Notes: generated from the letters alone by a model not told the origin. 21,896 bases of DNA from JAAUQA01 sp036351435 (GCA_036351435.1 JAZBPA010000053.1:1-21896); one strand, 5' to 3'. Numbered from the stretch's first letter, positions 1-7,656 are shown. Numbers and translations: made by a program.

Positions 1-60
1 GCAACTGGCAAATACCAGAATGAGCGTCACCCAAAGGCCCATCAACTTGGCATCCATCAT
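1..60 (-). CDS. Partial gene, N-terminus only (exported or membrane protein)
   Basis: Only the first 20 codons are in the window. On the minus strand the ATG at 60-58 overlaps the TGA of the prolyl isomerase gene in an ATGA arrangement, so the two are probably translationally coupled. The visible peptide starts MMDAKLMGLW and continues as a hydrophobic stretch ending in Ala-Ser-Cys. This fits the start of a signal peptide, possibly a lipoprotein signal, or of a first membrane helix. From memory, HupE/UreJ-type membrane proteins often sit next to this kind of prolyl isomerase, but nothing visible here proves that identity. The family is not determined. Confidence 0.5.
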   Translation of the reverse strand, partial: MMDAKLMGLWVTLILVFASC

Positions 61-905
61 CCGCGCAGAGCCTCAACGTCGACTTCTATCCGATAGCGTG
101 ACCGCAGCTCGCTCATTTGTTGGTTGAAAAGCTGATTACGTCGTTTCACCAACCAATCTTCGCGCAAGTGATCCTGCAGTTGCTCAAGCGGTAATAGCTG
201 TGGCTCATGCCGAATCTCTATGCGTACCAAGTGCCAGCCACGAGCGGATTGCAGCGGGCCGTGCCACTCATCTTGCGGTAGCTCCAATACCGCCTTCGCA
301 AACTCCATCCCCAGCACGGTAGCCATTTCCGTTTGTGTGATCCGTTCCAGCCGTCGACCCAGCCAAAATTCTTCCCCCACGGCTTGCGCCTGCAGATGGC
401 CGGTATTGAGCTGAGTCAGCCAACGCTCGGCCTGGGCGCGGTCGGACTTCACAAAGACATGCTCGAAACTCACTGCCTTGGGAGTGCGGTAGCGGTCGAG
501 GTTGTTCTCGTAAAGCCGTTGCAGATCGGCTGCGGTCGGCTCCTGCGGCTCTTCGTTGACCAGAAACGACATCTTGTCGATCAGCAAATGGCGAACCCGG
601 CTGTCGCGTTGATCCAAGCCGCGCGCATAGGCTTCTCGAATCAGAATTTCCTGATCAACAAATTGTTTGATTAATAACTGGCGTTCCATCGGTTGGATCG
701 GTCTGCCCAGTAATGCGGCCTGATTTTGCACCAGATCATCAATGATCTCAGCGGTGATGACGATTTGCCGCTGATCCTTTTCAGGCTCGGCGAAAGCAGC
801 ATACACGGCAAAGATCAGGCTGCCGCTGAGCGCGAAACCCAGCAGCGGTTCGCGCAGCAGGGCGGCAATCAATGGACTGGGTCGCTGCATGATTGAACCC
901 AACAT
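57..905 (-). CDS. Membrane-anchored parvulin-type peptidyl-prolyl isomerase
   Basis: The 282-residue protein has a short cytoplasmic N-terminus, one hydrophobic helix at about 20-39, and a periplasmic remainder. A SurA/PpiC-like helical region (about 50-135) contains the family-type stretch LLIKQFVDQEILIREAYARG. A parvulin-like domain (about 143-235) follows, with SFEHVFV near its start and GWHLVRI near its end. Proteins of this type catalyse cis/trans isomerisation of prolyl bonds or act as chaperones for exported proteins. The start at 905 lies four bases after the stop of the ureohydrolase, with CAGGG about 8 bases upstream; a second ATG at 890 has a poorer ribosome site. Being co-transcribed with a secreted enzyme, it may help fold that enzyme, which is inference. 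The isomerase core is divergent, so activity is less certain than family membership. Confidence 0.85.
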   Translation of the reverse strand: MLGSIMQRPSPLIAALLREPLLGFALSGSLIFAVYAAFAEPEKDQRQIVITAEIIDDLVQNQAALLGRPIQPMERQLLIKQFVDQEILIREAYARGLDQRDSRVRHLLIDKMSFLVNEEPQEPTAADLQRLYENNLDRYRTPKAVSFEHVFVKSDRAQAERWLTQLNTGHLQAQAVGEEFWLGRRLERITQTEMATVLGMEFAKAVLELPQDEWHGPLQSARGWHLVRIEIRHEPQLLPLEQLQDHLREDWLVKRRNQLFNQQMSELRSRYRIEVDVEALRG

Positions 906-909
906 GCCG

Positions 910-2175
910 CTAACCCTGGCCGTCGTCTACCAATTCAGGGTGCAGGTAGAGGGGGTCGGTAATGCCATTTTTCCGTAAGGTAATCCCTTCCAGGCACCTG
1001 CGGAGAATAGCTTTGGTATTCAACATGGTGGTGTAACCGGGATCGGAATCCGGTCTTAGCTCGACGATTTCCACGCCTACCAGGTTCGGATGGGTGCACA
1101 GGCCGCGCATCAATGGCATGACTTCACGCATGTAAAGTCCGCCCGGTTCCGGCGTCGAAGTGCCGGGAATGAAAGCGGGATCGACGACGTCAATATCGAA
1201 GGACACGAACAGGTATTCCACGCCTTCCAGCGCTTCTTTCAACACATCCTTCATGACTGCTTCCCAGCCGCGCCGTTCGACTTCGGCCATCATGTGATAA
1301 CGCAGTTTATTCTCTCGGTTCCAGGCGACGCCGTTCATATCCGTTGAGTTCGGCCCGCGCAGACCCACCTGGATAATATTCTTGCCTTCCACCAAGCCGG
1401 CATCCACCAACTGCCGGACGGGGTTGCCGTGGGTGATCAGATGGCCGAAACCGACCGGCGCTTGGTCAGCATGGGCATCGAAATGCACGATGCCGATTTT
1501 GCCTTTGCCGTAGACATCGACTAAACCGGCCACATCAGGAAACATCAGAGCGTGCCCGCCGCCGATGATGATCGGGATAGTGCGCTTACCCGGTTCGATT
1601 TCCACTTCGGCGATCTGGCGCACGAATTTGCGGACCTCAGGAATTGTGCGCTCAATGCTCATGGGTTCAATCGGGGCATCGCCATAATCCACAATGGTGA
1701 GTTCCTGGAGCGGATTCACGCCGGTATCCAGATCAGGCATGGTGAAGGAACCCCAATTGTGATAAACCTCGGAACGGTGCGGATTGCGCATTTCCATCGG
1801 TCCATAGGAACGCGCCCGCATATCGCCGATCAGTTCCGCGCCCATGATCGCCACCTCGACCTTGCCGGCCTTGAGATCTTCCGGTGTCAATGCAACGGGC
1901 AAATGAAAAAACGTTGGAATACCGACCCAAGGCACATGGCCTTCGAAACGCTGCACATTGATCGGCCCCGGTTCGCGGCGGTCCTTGGAAAAGTCCCGTA
2001 GTTTTTTCCAAACATCGTAGCTGGGATCGTCAGGATTGAGCTTGATGATGGGCTGTTCGCCTTCATCAATGGGGTCAATTTCTGCCGGGGTATCTGCAGC
2101 CCCCATAACTTGCGCATAGGCCGTGGGGATGGTTAGCGCACTGGCCAGCAGAAAAAATAATGGGCATCGCTTCAT
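910..2175 (-). CDS. Secreted ureohydrolase (arginase/agmatinase family)
   Basis: The 421-residue protein begins with a clear Sec signal peptide: MKRC, a hydrophobic core, then AYA followed by Gln at about residue 22. The mature part carries the binuclear-metal motifs of ureohydrolases: GGGH at 205-208, DAHAD at 233-237 and FDIDVVDP at 326-333, plus GTSTPEPGG at 338-346. All six expected metal ligands (His208, Asp233, His235, Asp237, Asp327, Asp329) are present. The family hydrolyses guanidino compounds (arginine, agmatine, guanidinobutyrate, guanidine) to urea plus an amine or ammonia. The substrate loop that usually reads like PFDxGTSYRPGARFGP is instead MGAELIGDMRARSYGP (111-126), so the substrate cannot be named. 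Most relatives are cytoplasmic, making export notable. GAGGA lies 7 bases before the ATG. It is the first gene of a minus-strand operon with the prolyl isomerase. Confidence 0.9.
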   Translation of the reverse strand: MKRCPLFFLLASALTIPTAYAQVMGAADTPAEIDPIDEGEQPIIKLNPDDPSYDVWKKLRDFSKDRREPGPINVQRFEGHVPWVGIPTFFHLPVALTPEDLKAGKVEVAIMGAELIGDMRARSYGPMEMRNPHRSEVYHNWGSFTMPDLDTGVNPLQELTIVDYGDAPIEPMSIERTIPEVRKFVRQIAEVEIEPGKRTIPIIIGGGHALMFPDVAGLVDVYGKGKIGIVHFDAHADQAPVGFGHLITHGNPVRQLVDAGLVEGKNIIQVGLRGPNSTDMNGVAWNRENKLRYHMMAEVERRGWEAVMKDVLKEALEGVEYLFVSFDIDVVDPAFIPGTSTPEPGGLYMREVMPLMRGLCTHPNLVGVEIVELRPDSDPGYTTMLNTKAILRRCLEGITLRKNGITDPLYLHPELVDDGQG

Positions 2176-2422
2176 CGAAAGTTCCTCGTCGGTGGGGTGT
2201 CATTGCTACCAGCCGCATCACGGAGCGCCTGGGTGTTAATGCACCGTTAAACTTTCGAGAAGTCTGGGGTAGAATCCATCCCGCGTGTAGGTTGCCTTGG
2301 TTAACAACTAAAATAACTGAGTAAGCAGGTGAATACGTGGTGACTATGACCGCAGGATGGTTGTGTATTTCGATGCCTGCGACGTTTACCCGACAGTGCT
2401 GATGAGCCGACTGACCTAAGCA
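2176..2422. promoter_or_regulatory. Divergent intergenic region between ureohydrolase and TolB/TPR regulator
   Basis: These 247 bases separate two genes read in opposite directions, so both promoters should lie here. The minus-strand gene has a good ribosome site (GAGGA at 2187-2183). The plus-strand gene has none that I can see. No convincing -35/-10 pair or operator stands out, and no RNA gene was recognised. Confidence 0.4.
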
Positions 2423-4045
2423 ATGACTAGCAACCTAACACAACCCGCCACGAACCCGCACTGTATCCGGAAGGAAGACATCCACGGGCAGTTGGCCCGC
2501 CTGGGCGCGAATCGTGACTTCAAAGCATCCGAACGGCTAAGAAACTTGCTGCAGTATCTGTGCGAACGCACCCTCGAAGGGCAGCAAAAATACTTAACCC
2601 AGCGCCATTTGGCTCAGGAAGTCTTCGGGAAAAACGACCAGTTCGATCCTGAACTGGATGCGATTGTTCGGATAGAAATCGGAAAATTACGGCGGGCGCT
2701 CGACCTGTATTACGCCACTGTTCGTCAAGGGGACGAAGTCAGAATTAAGATTCCCAAAGGCTCTTATGTTCCTCAATTCATTTACCAAAGGAACGCCTCA
2801 TCAGACGCGGCAGAGAAATCTAATGCATCATTCCGTCCAACGCTGGCGGTTATTCCCTTGATTAATTTAAGTGCTGACCCGAATGATGCTTTTTTCGCCG
2901 ATGGCTTAACCGAAGAACTGGTCGTGATTCTGACCAAACTCCCTGAACTGCAAGTCACGCCTTGTTATGGAGCAGTTCACGCTACCACTCTGGGCAACGG
3001 GCTAATAGACCTCAGTGATCGGTTAGGGGTGCGCTTTCTGCTGCAAGGCACGGTACGCCGGTCCGACTCTCGAATCCGGATTACAGCCCGCCTGTACGAT
3101 GCTGTGCGTCGGACCCAGATTTGGGCCAATCAGTATGAGCGCAATCTGATTACCGCCGAGTTGCTCGACGTTCAGGACGGTATTGCGCAGGAGGTATCTT
3201 CCCATGTTGCGGATATGTATTGTGGGGCCATCAACCAATCGCTGGCCGACGAATTGGGCCGCAATGAGCGATCCGATTTAAAAGTCTATGCCGCACTGTT
3301 ACGTTTTTATCATTGGCTTAATCAACACACCGATGCAGCCTATGAGGCAGCGCGGGCTGCATTGGAGCAAGCGATCTCTATTGAGCCTAAAAACCCGCTG
3401 TTGATGGGCATGTTAGCTGATACGTTGCGGGCGGGGTACGCACACGGCTATAACGATGAACCCAACCCCTTGCCCAGAGTCCTGCAACTGGCACAACAAG
3501 CCTTATCTCTAGCTCCCAATCATCCCCTTTGCCGCTTGGCGCTTTGTTATGCTTTGCTACAGGCGCGGCGCAAAGCCGAGCTGTTAGCGGTGATCGAACC
3601 CATCATTACTGATGGCCAAGCACCGCCGGCTTATGTCGCGGATGCCGCGGTGGCACTCGCGCTTTCCGGCGAATGGCAACGGGGCTGCACGATGATCGAA
3701 GCACAGTTGCAGCTCATGCAGGTGGCTCCGCATTTCTTGCTTTACCCGTTATGCCTTGATGCTTACCGGCGAGGCGACTATGAAAAAGCTTTGGCTATTG
3801 CCAACCGGTTTACCCCCGCAGGGCTGCACTGGCGGCCACTGCTCAAAGCGGCGATTCTGGGCCAATTGGACAATCGACCGGAAGCTGAATCGTTTTTAGC
3901 GGAGACACTCCGCTTACGACCACGCTTCGCAACGGAAGGACGGCGTTATTTGTCCTGTTTTCTGCTGGAAGACAGCGTGGTCGATCAGTTATTTGAAGGG
4001 TTGTCCAAAGCTGGACTGTCGGTCAGGTCGCCCCTCGTCGTTTGA
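2423..4045 (+). CDS. Winged-helix / TolB-like / TPR regulatory protein
   Basis: The 540-residue protein has three parts. Residues 21-118 (FKASERLRNLLQYLCERTLEG onward, ending IPKGSYVPQF) match the N-terminal DNA-binding-type domain seen in proteobacterial TolB/TPR and adenylate-cyclase-like regulators. Residues 139-250 (LAVIPLINLSADPNDAFFAD, then FLLQGTVRRSDSRIRITARL) match the TolB N-terminal/FlgO-like domain. Residues 285-505 are helical TPR-like repeats, such as AISIEPKNPL, ALSLAPNHPL and TLRLRPRFA. There is no signal peptide or membrane helix, so it is likely cytoplasmic and DNA-binding, but no target is known. The start is fixed by an in-frame TAA two codons upstream; the ribosome site is weak. 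Its TGA overlaps the ATG of the MFS gene, so regulator and transporter probably act together. Confidence 0.85.
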   Translation: MTSNLTQPATNPHCIRKEDIHGQLARLGANRDFKASERLRNLLQYLCERTLEGQQKYLTQRHLAQEVFGKNDQFDPELDAIVRIEIGKLRRALDLYYATVRQGDEVRIKIPKGSYVPQFIYQRNASSDAAEKSNASFRPTLAVIPLINLSADPNDAFFADGLTEELVVILTKLPELQVTPCYGAVHATTLGNGLIDLSDRLGVRFLLQGTVRRSDSRIRITARLYDAVRRTQIWANQYERNLITAELLDVQDGIAQEVSSHVADMYCGAINQSLADELGRNERSDLKVYAALLRFYHWLNQHTDAAYEAARAALEQAISIEPKNPLLMGMLADTLRAGYAHGYNDEPNPLPRVLQLAQQALSLAPNHPLCRLALCYALLQARRKAELLAVIEPIITDGQAPPAYVADAAVALALSGEWQRGCTMIEAQLQLMQVAPHFLLYPLCLDAYRRGDYEKALAIANRFTPAGLHWRPLLKAAILGQLDNRPEAESFLAETLRLRPRFATEGRRYLSCFLLEDSVVDQLFEGLSKAGLSVRSPLVV

Positions 4046-5187
4046 TGGCTGATGCGGCAAACCGGTGGCAATGCCTGATTGCCGCGCTTTGGCTCGGTAT
4101 TGCCGGATCAGCCATGTTCAATCTATCGCCGATTTTTCTCGCCAGCCTCAGCGATGCTTTCCAATTAACTAACCGCCAGATCGGGTTGCTTGCGGGCATT
4201 GAGATCGGTGGCTTCGCCGTGGCCTCGTTTAGCGCCCCCTACTGGATATTCAAGCTGGGTTACCGCAAAGCGGCGTTCACGGGTGTTAGCAGTTTGATCG
4301 TCGGCAACCTGTTGTCGCTGCTGGCCAGCAACCCTACCGAGCTGGTTATCGCCCGTTTATTGACGGGGTTGTGTGGCGATGGGCCGACCTATATCACCGC
4401 TATTCTGATTTTGGGAGCGAGGCTTGATCCCACCCGCGCATTCGGCATGCTGACTTTCAGTAACATGTGCTTTACCGGCATCGCGTTGATGTTGTTACCG
4501 TTGGTGCTGGTGCAATCAAGCTGGATAGCCTTACCGTGCTTCCTGGCGATGCTCGGGGGCGCCGGATTGTTTGCCGTTCGCTGGCTACCGGTGCACCTGG
4601 TTGCAGCCGCAGCGGGACGGGTGCGAACAACGACGACACCCTCATGGTGTGGGTTCGCTGCTTTGGCGGGAATTTTTTTCTTCTGTATTGATCTCGGTGC
4701 GATTTGGGCATTCGCGGAGCGGATTGGACAATCGATAGGCTTGGATTTGCAGAGTGTCGGGTTTTATCTGGGCCTATCCATGCCCTTTCAAGCGCTCGGC
4801 TCGCTGTTAGCCGCTGTTATTGGCACCACTTATGGCCGCGTGATACCGTTGCTGGCAGCATTACTTGGTCAAATGCTGGCGTTGATGCTGCTTTGGGATG
4901 GCGGCAGCGAATGGCTTTTCTTCACTGCCATTGCGTTATGGGGATGTAGTTGGAATTTCGGTTTCAATTATCAACTGGGCCAACTTGCCGATCTGCCCGA
5001 TGGTAAACACTGGTTGGTTCTTGCGCCTGGGGGACAAGCGACCGGCATCGCCTTGGGACCGAGTTTCACCGGGCTGTTGCTGATCGGAAACGACTATCAT
5101 CAGATTATCCTGCTGGCTGGAGCCTGTGTATTGTTGGGTTTGGGCCTTGCGCTTGCCGTCAGTAAGCTCCAGCGGAATTTATCCTAA
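4045..5187 (+). CDS. Major facilitator superfamily transporter
   Basis: The 380-residue, very hydrophobic protein has about 12 predicted membrane helices. The loop after helix 2 (FKLGYRKAAF) and the following helices (LVIARLLTGLCGDGPTYITA) look like the first half of an MFS carrier. It is slightly short for the family but has both halves. Substrate is unknown; the closest general resemblance is to small YbfB/aromatic-acid-type MFS permeases, held loosely. The ATG at 4045 shares a base with the upstream TGA (TGATG), which suggests translational coupling to the TolB/TPR regulator; a TTG at 4042 is an alternative start with less support. Confidence 0.85.
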   Translation: MADAANRWQCLIAALWLGIAGSAMFNLSPIFLASLSDAFQLTNRQIGLLAGIEIGGFAVASFSAPYWIFKLGYRKAAFTGVSSLIVGNLLSLLASNPTELVIARLLTGLCGDGPTYITAILILGARLDPTRAFGMLTFSNMCFTGIALMLLPLVLVQSSWIALPCFLAMLGGAGLFAVRWLPVHLVAAAAGRVRTTTTPSWCGFAALAGIFFFCIDLGAIWAFAERIGQSIGLDLQSVGFYLGLSMPFQALGSLLAAVIGTTYGRVIPLLAALLGQMLALMLLWDGGSEWLFFTAIALWGCSWNFGFNYQLGQLADLPDGKHWLVLAPGGQATGIALGPSFTGLLLIGNDYHQIILLAGACVLLGLGLALAVSKLQRNLS

Positions 5188-5268
5188 ACTCCCTGCAAAT
5201 GATTTCAAAACGACACTAAACCGAATTCCCGCGAGCGTCACTAATACAAAAAGCCGGAATTCAAACTC

Positions 5269-5814
5269 ATGTCAAGCCAGCCGCTCAGCCATCACGATCA
5301 CGAACTCATAGCGCAGTTTCGTAAGGGAGACGCTGATGCCTTTGTGATATTAATGGAACGCCATCAGGATCGAGTATATCGGCTGGCCTGTGTATTTCTG
5401 CATCGCCTGGATGATGCCGCTGATGTAGTTCAAGAAGTGTTTATTCGTGCTTACAAATCCCTACAGCGATTTTTCTTTCGCGCCCAATTGAGCACCTGGC
5501 TGTACCAAACCACCCGCAATGTTTGTAGTGAGTTTAACCGGCGCACGCCGCCGACGGCGGAACCGGATCTGCTGCAAGCCGGGCCCGATTGTCCACACAC
5601 GGAACTTGAATCCACCCGCCGCATGCTGCGGATACGCTGCGCATTGACGGTGCTTTCCGAACGTCAACGCTCGGTTGTGGTACTGCGCTATTTTGAGTCG
5701 CTGAGCACGGCGGAAACAGCGCGGATGCTTGGTTGCCGCGAAGGAACAGTTAAGGCAACCCTGCATCAGGCCATGAAAGTATTAAAGAGCCGCCTGACGA
5801 CTTTTGAGGAATGA
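5269..5814 (+). CDS. ECF-type RNA polymerase sigma factor
   Basis: The 181-residue protein has sigma-2 at about 24-91, with DVVQEVFIRAYKSL as the core-binding helix and LSTWLYQTTRNVCSEFNRR at the -10-recognition end. Sigma-4 lies at about 122-173, with LSERQRSVVVLRYFESLS followed by the helix-turn-helix TAETARMLGCREGTVKATLH. Sigma-1 and sigma-3 are absent, which defines the ECF group. It redirects RNA polymerase to a small regulon that usually includes its own operon. The next gene starts three bases after its stop and encodes a one-helix membrane protein, the usual place for an anti-sigma factor. No ECF-type promoter could be assigned upstream. A GAATTCC/GGAATTC inverted repeat with a long loop lies in the 81-base gap before it and may be chance. 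Confidence 0.93.
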   Translation: MSSQPLSHHDHELIAQFRKGDADAFVILMERHQDRVYRLACVFLHRLDDAADVVQEVFIRAYKSLQRFFFRAQLSTWLYQTTRNVCSEFNRRTPPTAEPDLLQAGPDCPHTELESTRRMLRIRCALTVLSERQRSVVVLRYFESLSTAETARMLGCREGTVKATLHQAMKVLKSRLTTFEE

Positions 5815-5817
5815 ACG

Positions 5818-6234
5818 ATGCGTCAAACTGATGAAGGCTTCCTGGAATCCCTGAAACGTGATTATGAGTCGGTGAATACGCCGCCGTTTATCACGCAACG
5901 GACGCTGACGGCGATTGAATCTCAGCAAACGCGTCATCCCTGGTTCCGTCCTGCGTTAGCTGCAATGCTGCTGTGTAGCCTAGTAGCCGGGGTCTGGATG
6001 GGGACCGGTATGTTGCAAACATCAACGCCCGCGCTGCAACTGGCGATTCCCAATCTTGGCTCGTCGCCCAGTTTAACGATTACAAAACCAGCTGTTGGTA
6101 TCCAGAACCTAACCGGGTTCAGCGCATTCCCGCTGCTGCCACCGTCACCCCAAGCGCCACAAAAGCCGGGGGCGCATCCCCGTGAAAGAGCAGGCCATGC
6201 CTTCCCAATCTCTTCCAAACCACGCCATGTATAG
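5818..6234 (+). CDS. Putative anti-sigma factor, single membrane helix
   Basis: The 138-residue protein has a soluble N-terminus of about 43 residues, one membrane helix at about 44-65, and a Pro/Ser-rich outer tail with little regular structure. Position and topology suggest it holds the preceding ECF sigma factor at the membrane. It lacks the His-x3-Cys-x2-Cys motif of zinc-binding (ZAS) anti-sigma domains, so if it is one, the binding domain is of another type. The last 25 residues are rich in Pro, His and Arg and unlike the rest. The stop TAG is shared with the ribosome-binding region (AGGAG at 6233-6237) of the next gene. The role is inferred from context only. Confidence 0.65.
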   Translation: MRQTDEGFLESLKRDYESVNTPPFITQRTLTAIESQQTRHPWFRPALAAMLLCSLVAGVWMGTGMLQTSTPALQLAIPNLGSSPSLTITKPAVGIQNLTGFSAFPLLPPSPQAPQKPGAHPRERAGHAFPISSKPRHV

Positions 6235-6244
6235 GAGCGTTCTT

Positions 6245-6667
6245 ATGATATTCAAACCATTGTATTCCCTGATTGTTGCGGCATTTTTCAGCTTGACGCT
6301 GATATCTCCAACGCAAGCCCACGCTGACGAAATGGAAGATGTTGAACGTATGCAGGCGTTTCTTGAACTATTGGGTGGTTTCTACAGCATTGTAGATGCC
6401 GCTCATGAGATCAACGCCAATGCCGAGAAAGCGACCATTCTTCAGCTCCATAAAATCCGCGAACTATACGAGGAACGCGGTGAACTGTCGCAAGTGGCAA
6501 GCGTTTATCGCTCGGTGTTAGAACGCACTAAGAATCCTACCATTCGCAGCGCCACTTATTTGATGCTGGGCGAAGTATTGAAGGAGACTGGTAATTTTGA
6601 TGAAGCCCTGCAAGCCCATAAAACCGGACTGTCAGAAAACCTGGCGCGTGAACAGTCCATTGAATAA
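6245..6667 (+). CDS. Secreted small TPR-like protein
   Basis: With the ATG at 6245 the protein has 140 residues. AGGAG 7 bases upstream supports this start over in-frame ATGs at 6182, 6197 and 6227, which lie inside the preceding gene. It opens with a Sec signal peptide (MIFKPLYSL, hydrophobic core, TQAHA then DE). The mature part is helical, with TPR-like pairs: IRELYEERGELSQVASVYRS, then AATYLMLGE-type residues and LKETGNFDEALQAHKTGL. Such repeats bind other proteins. It is the third gene of the sigma-factor operon and may be a periplasmic partner of the putative anti-sigma factor, but that is only inferred from order. Confidence 0.75.
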   Translation: MIFKPLYSLIVAAFFSLTLISPTQAHADEMEDVERMQAFLELLGGFYSIVDAAHEINANAEKATILQLHKIRELYEERGELSQVASVYRSVLERTKNPTIRSATYLMLGEVLKETGNFDEALQAHKTGLSENLAREQSIE

Positions 6668-6724
6668 CACCGACATTGGATTGAAGAATCTAATCTAGGC
6701 CGGTACCGCCTGCTAAACTTTGAG

Positions 6725-6750
6725 CGCTGGCCGACGATATTCGGCCAGCG
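6725..6750. terminator. Perfect 10-bp hairpin before the DUF1223 gene
   Basis: CGCTGGCCGA (6725-6734) and TCGGCCAGCG (6741-6750) form a perfect 10-bp stem around a 6-base loop. No T-run follows, so it is not a textbook intrinsic terminator. It lies 58 bases after the stop of the sigma operon and 11 bases before the GGAG ribosome site of the next gene. It could be a weak terminator, an RNA-stabilising structure or an operator. Confidence 0.45.
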
Positions 6751-6769
6751 TCACCTTTGCGGAGTGATT

Positions 6770-7510
6770 ATGCCTAATATGCGCTGGTTTGTGTTCATGA
6801 GTTTCGTTTTGGGAACGGCTTCCGTGGCGGCGGCCCCTCAAATCCTGGACAGCGGTAATCGGCAAGTGAGTCTGTTGGAACTCTACACCTCGGAGGGCTG
6901 TAGTAGTTGCCCGCCGGCTGATCGGTGGCTGAGCAAACTGAAGAGCGATACCCGTTTGTGGCGAGAAGTCGTACCTGTCGCCTTTCATGTGGATTACTGG
7001 GACTATCTGGGATGGCCGGACCGCTTTGCCTCTGCTGTGTTCGGCGCAAGACAACGGCAATATGCGCAACATGGATTCATCCGCACGGTGTATACCCCAG
7101 GTTTGATTCTCAATGGTAAAGAGTGGCGGGGTTGGTTCTTGCGCCCTCAGCTGCGCCTAGACCCCGGGGCAGAAGTCGGACAACTCACTCTTCGCTTGGA
7201 TAGCGAGCGTACTGAAGCCCGCTTTACCGCTAAGCAAAATTTGCCAGATCGGCTGGACATGCACTTGGCTGTTTTGGGATTCGGACTCAGCACCCAAGTG
7301 CAAGACGGCGAGAACCAGGGGCGAACGCTTACCCATGATTTTGTCGTGCTGGCGTACGAGCAAATCCCCATGCGGGACAGCGGTGCGGATTACCAGGTTC
7401 AAATGGACTTACCAACCACGACTGTAGATGTGTCCCGTAAAGCGATAGCCGCCTGGGTGAGTTTGCCCAACAACCCTCAGCCCTTGCAGGCGGTGGGCGG
7501 TTGGCTATAA
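6770..7510 (+). CDS. Secreted DUF1223 (thioredoxin-fold-like) protein
   Basis: The 246-residue protein has a signal peptide ending near AAA (about residue 22). The DUF1223 hallmark follows, LLELYTSEGCSSCPPADRWL, with a Cys-Ser-Ser-Cys pair at 44-47 like a thioredoxin active site. Further family features are HVDYWDYLGWPD (73-84) and VYTPGLILNGKEWRG (107-121), in the place where thioredoxin folds carry the cis-proline loop. A beta-rich C-terminal part follows. The biochemical role of DUF1223 is not established to my knowledge; a periplasmic thiol redox function is suggested by the CxxC. GGAG at 6761-6764 sits five bases before the ATG; a GTG at 6764 is part of that site and is rejected as the start. 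Confidence 0.9.
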   Translation: MPNMRWFVFMSFVLGTASVAAAPQILDSGNRQVSLLELYTSEGCSSCPPADRWLSKLKSDTRLWREVVPVAFHVDYWDYLGWPDRFASAVFGARQRQYAQHGFIRTVYTPGLILNGKEWRGWFLRPQLRLDPGAEVGQLTLRLDSERTEARFTAKQNLPDRLDMHLAVLGFGLSTQVQDGENQGRTLTHDFVVLAYEQIPMRDSGADYQVQMDLPTTTVDVSRKAIAAWVSLPNNPQPLQAVGGWL

Positions 7511-7516
7511 CACTTT

Positions 7517-7567
7517 ATGAAGGTGCACGGATAGTGTAAGCACACTTCATATTTGGTCGTTTTTTTT
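7517..7567 (+). terminator. Possible terminator after the DUF1223 gene
   Basis: ATGAAGGTGC (7517-7526) pairs with GCACACTTCAT (7540-7550), with one bulged base. Nine bases later comes a run of eight T (7560-7567), itself enclosed by TGGTC/GACCA. The distance between stem and T-run is longer than usual, so termination is plausible but not sure. Confidence 0.35.
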
Positions 7568-7640
7568 GACCAGCCTTGAAATCCTGCCATTCACCAATAA
7601 ACTTCAAGTGACGTTGCGTCCCGGTTGCAAGGCGGTGCGT

Positions 7641-7656
7641 CGTTATTCGAATAACG
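7641..7656. promoter_or_regulatory. Perfect 16-bp palindrome upstream of TRAP genes (candidate operator)
   Basis: CGTTATTCGAATAACG is exactly its own reverse complement. It lies 80 bases before the start of the TRAP receptor gene. A weak -35-like TTGCAA at 7625-7630 precedes it, so the palindrome would cover the -10 region. Two-fold symmetry of this size is typical of dimeric repressor sites, but the regulator is not identified in the window. Confidence 0.5.

Noticed and set aside
333..674. 113-codon plus-strand open frame inside the prolyl isomerase gene
   Set aside because: Antisense shadow of a supported gene in the other strand, with no start signal.
1552..2001. 149-codon plus-strand open frame inside the ureohydrolase gene
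   Set aside because: It is antisense to a gene with complete catalytic motifs, and its own translation shows no recognisable domain or ribosome site.
7609..7630. Sigma-54 promoter (-24 GG / -12 GC) for the TRAP operon
   Set aside because: The TTGC part is present near 7625, but a TG, not GG, lies 10 bases upstream of its GC.
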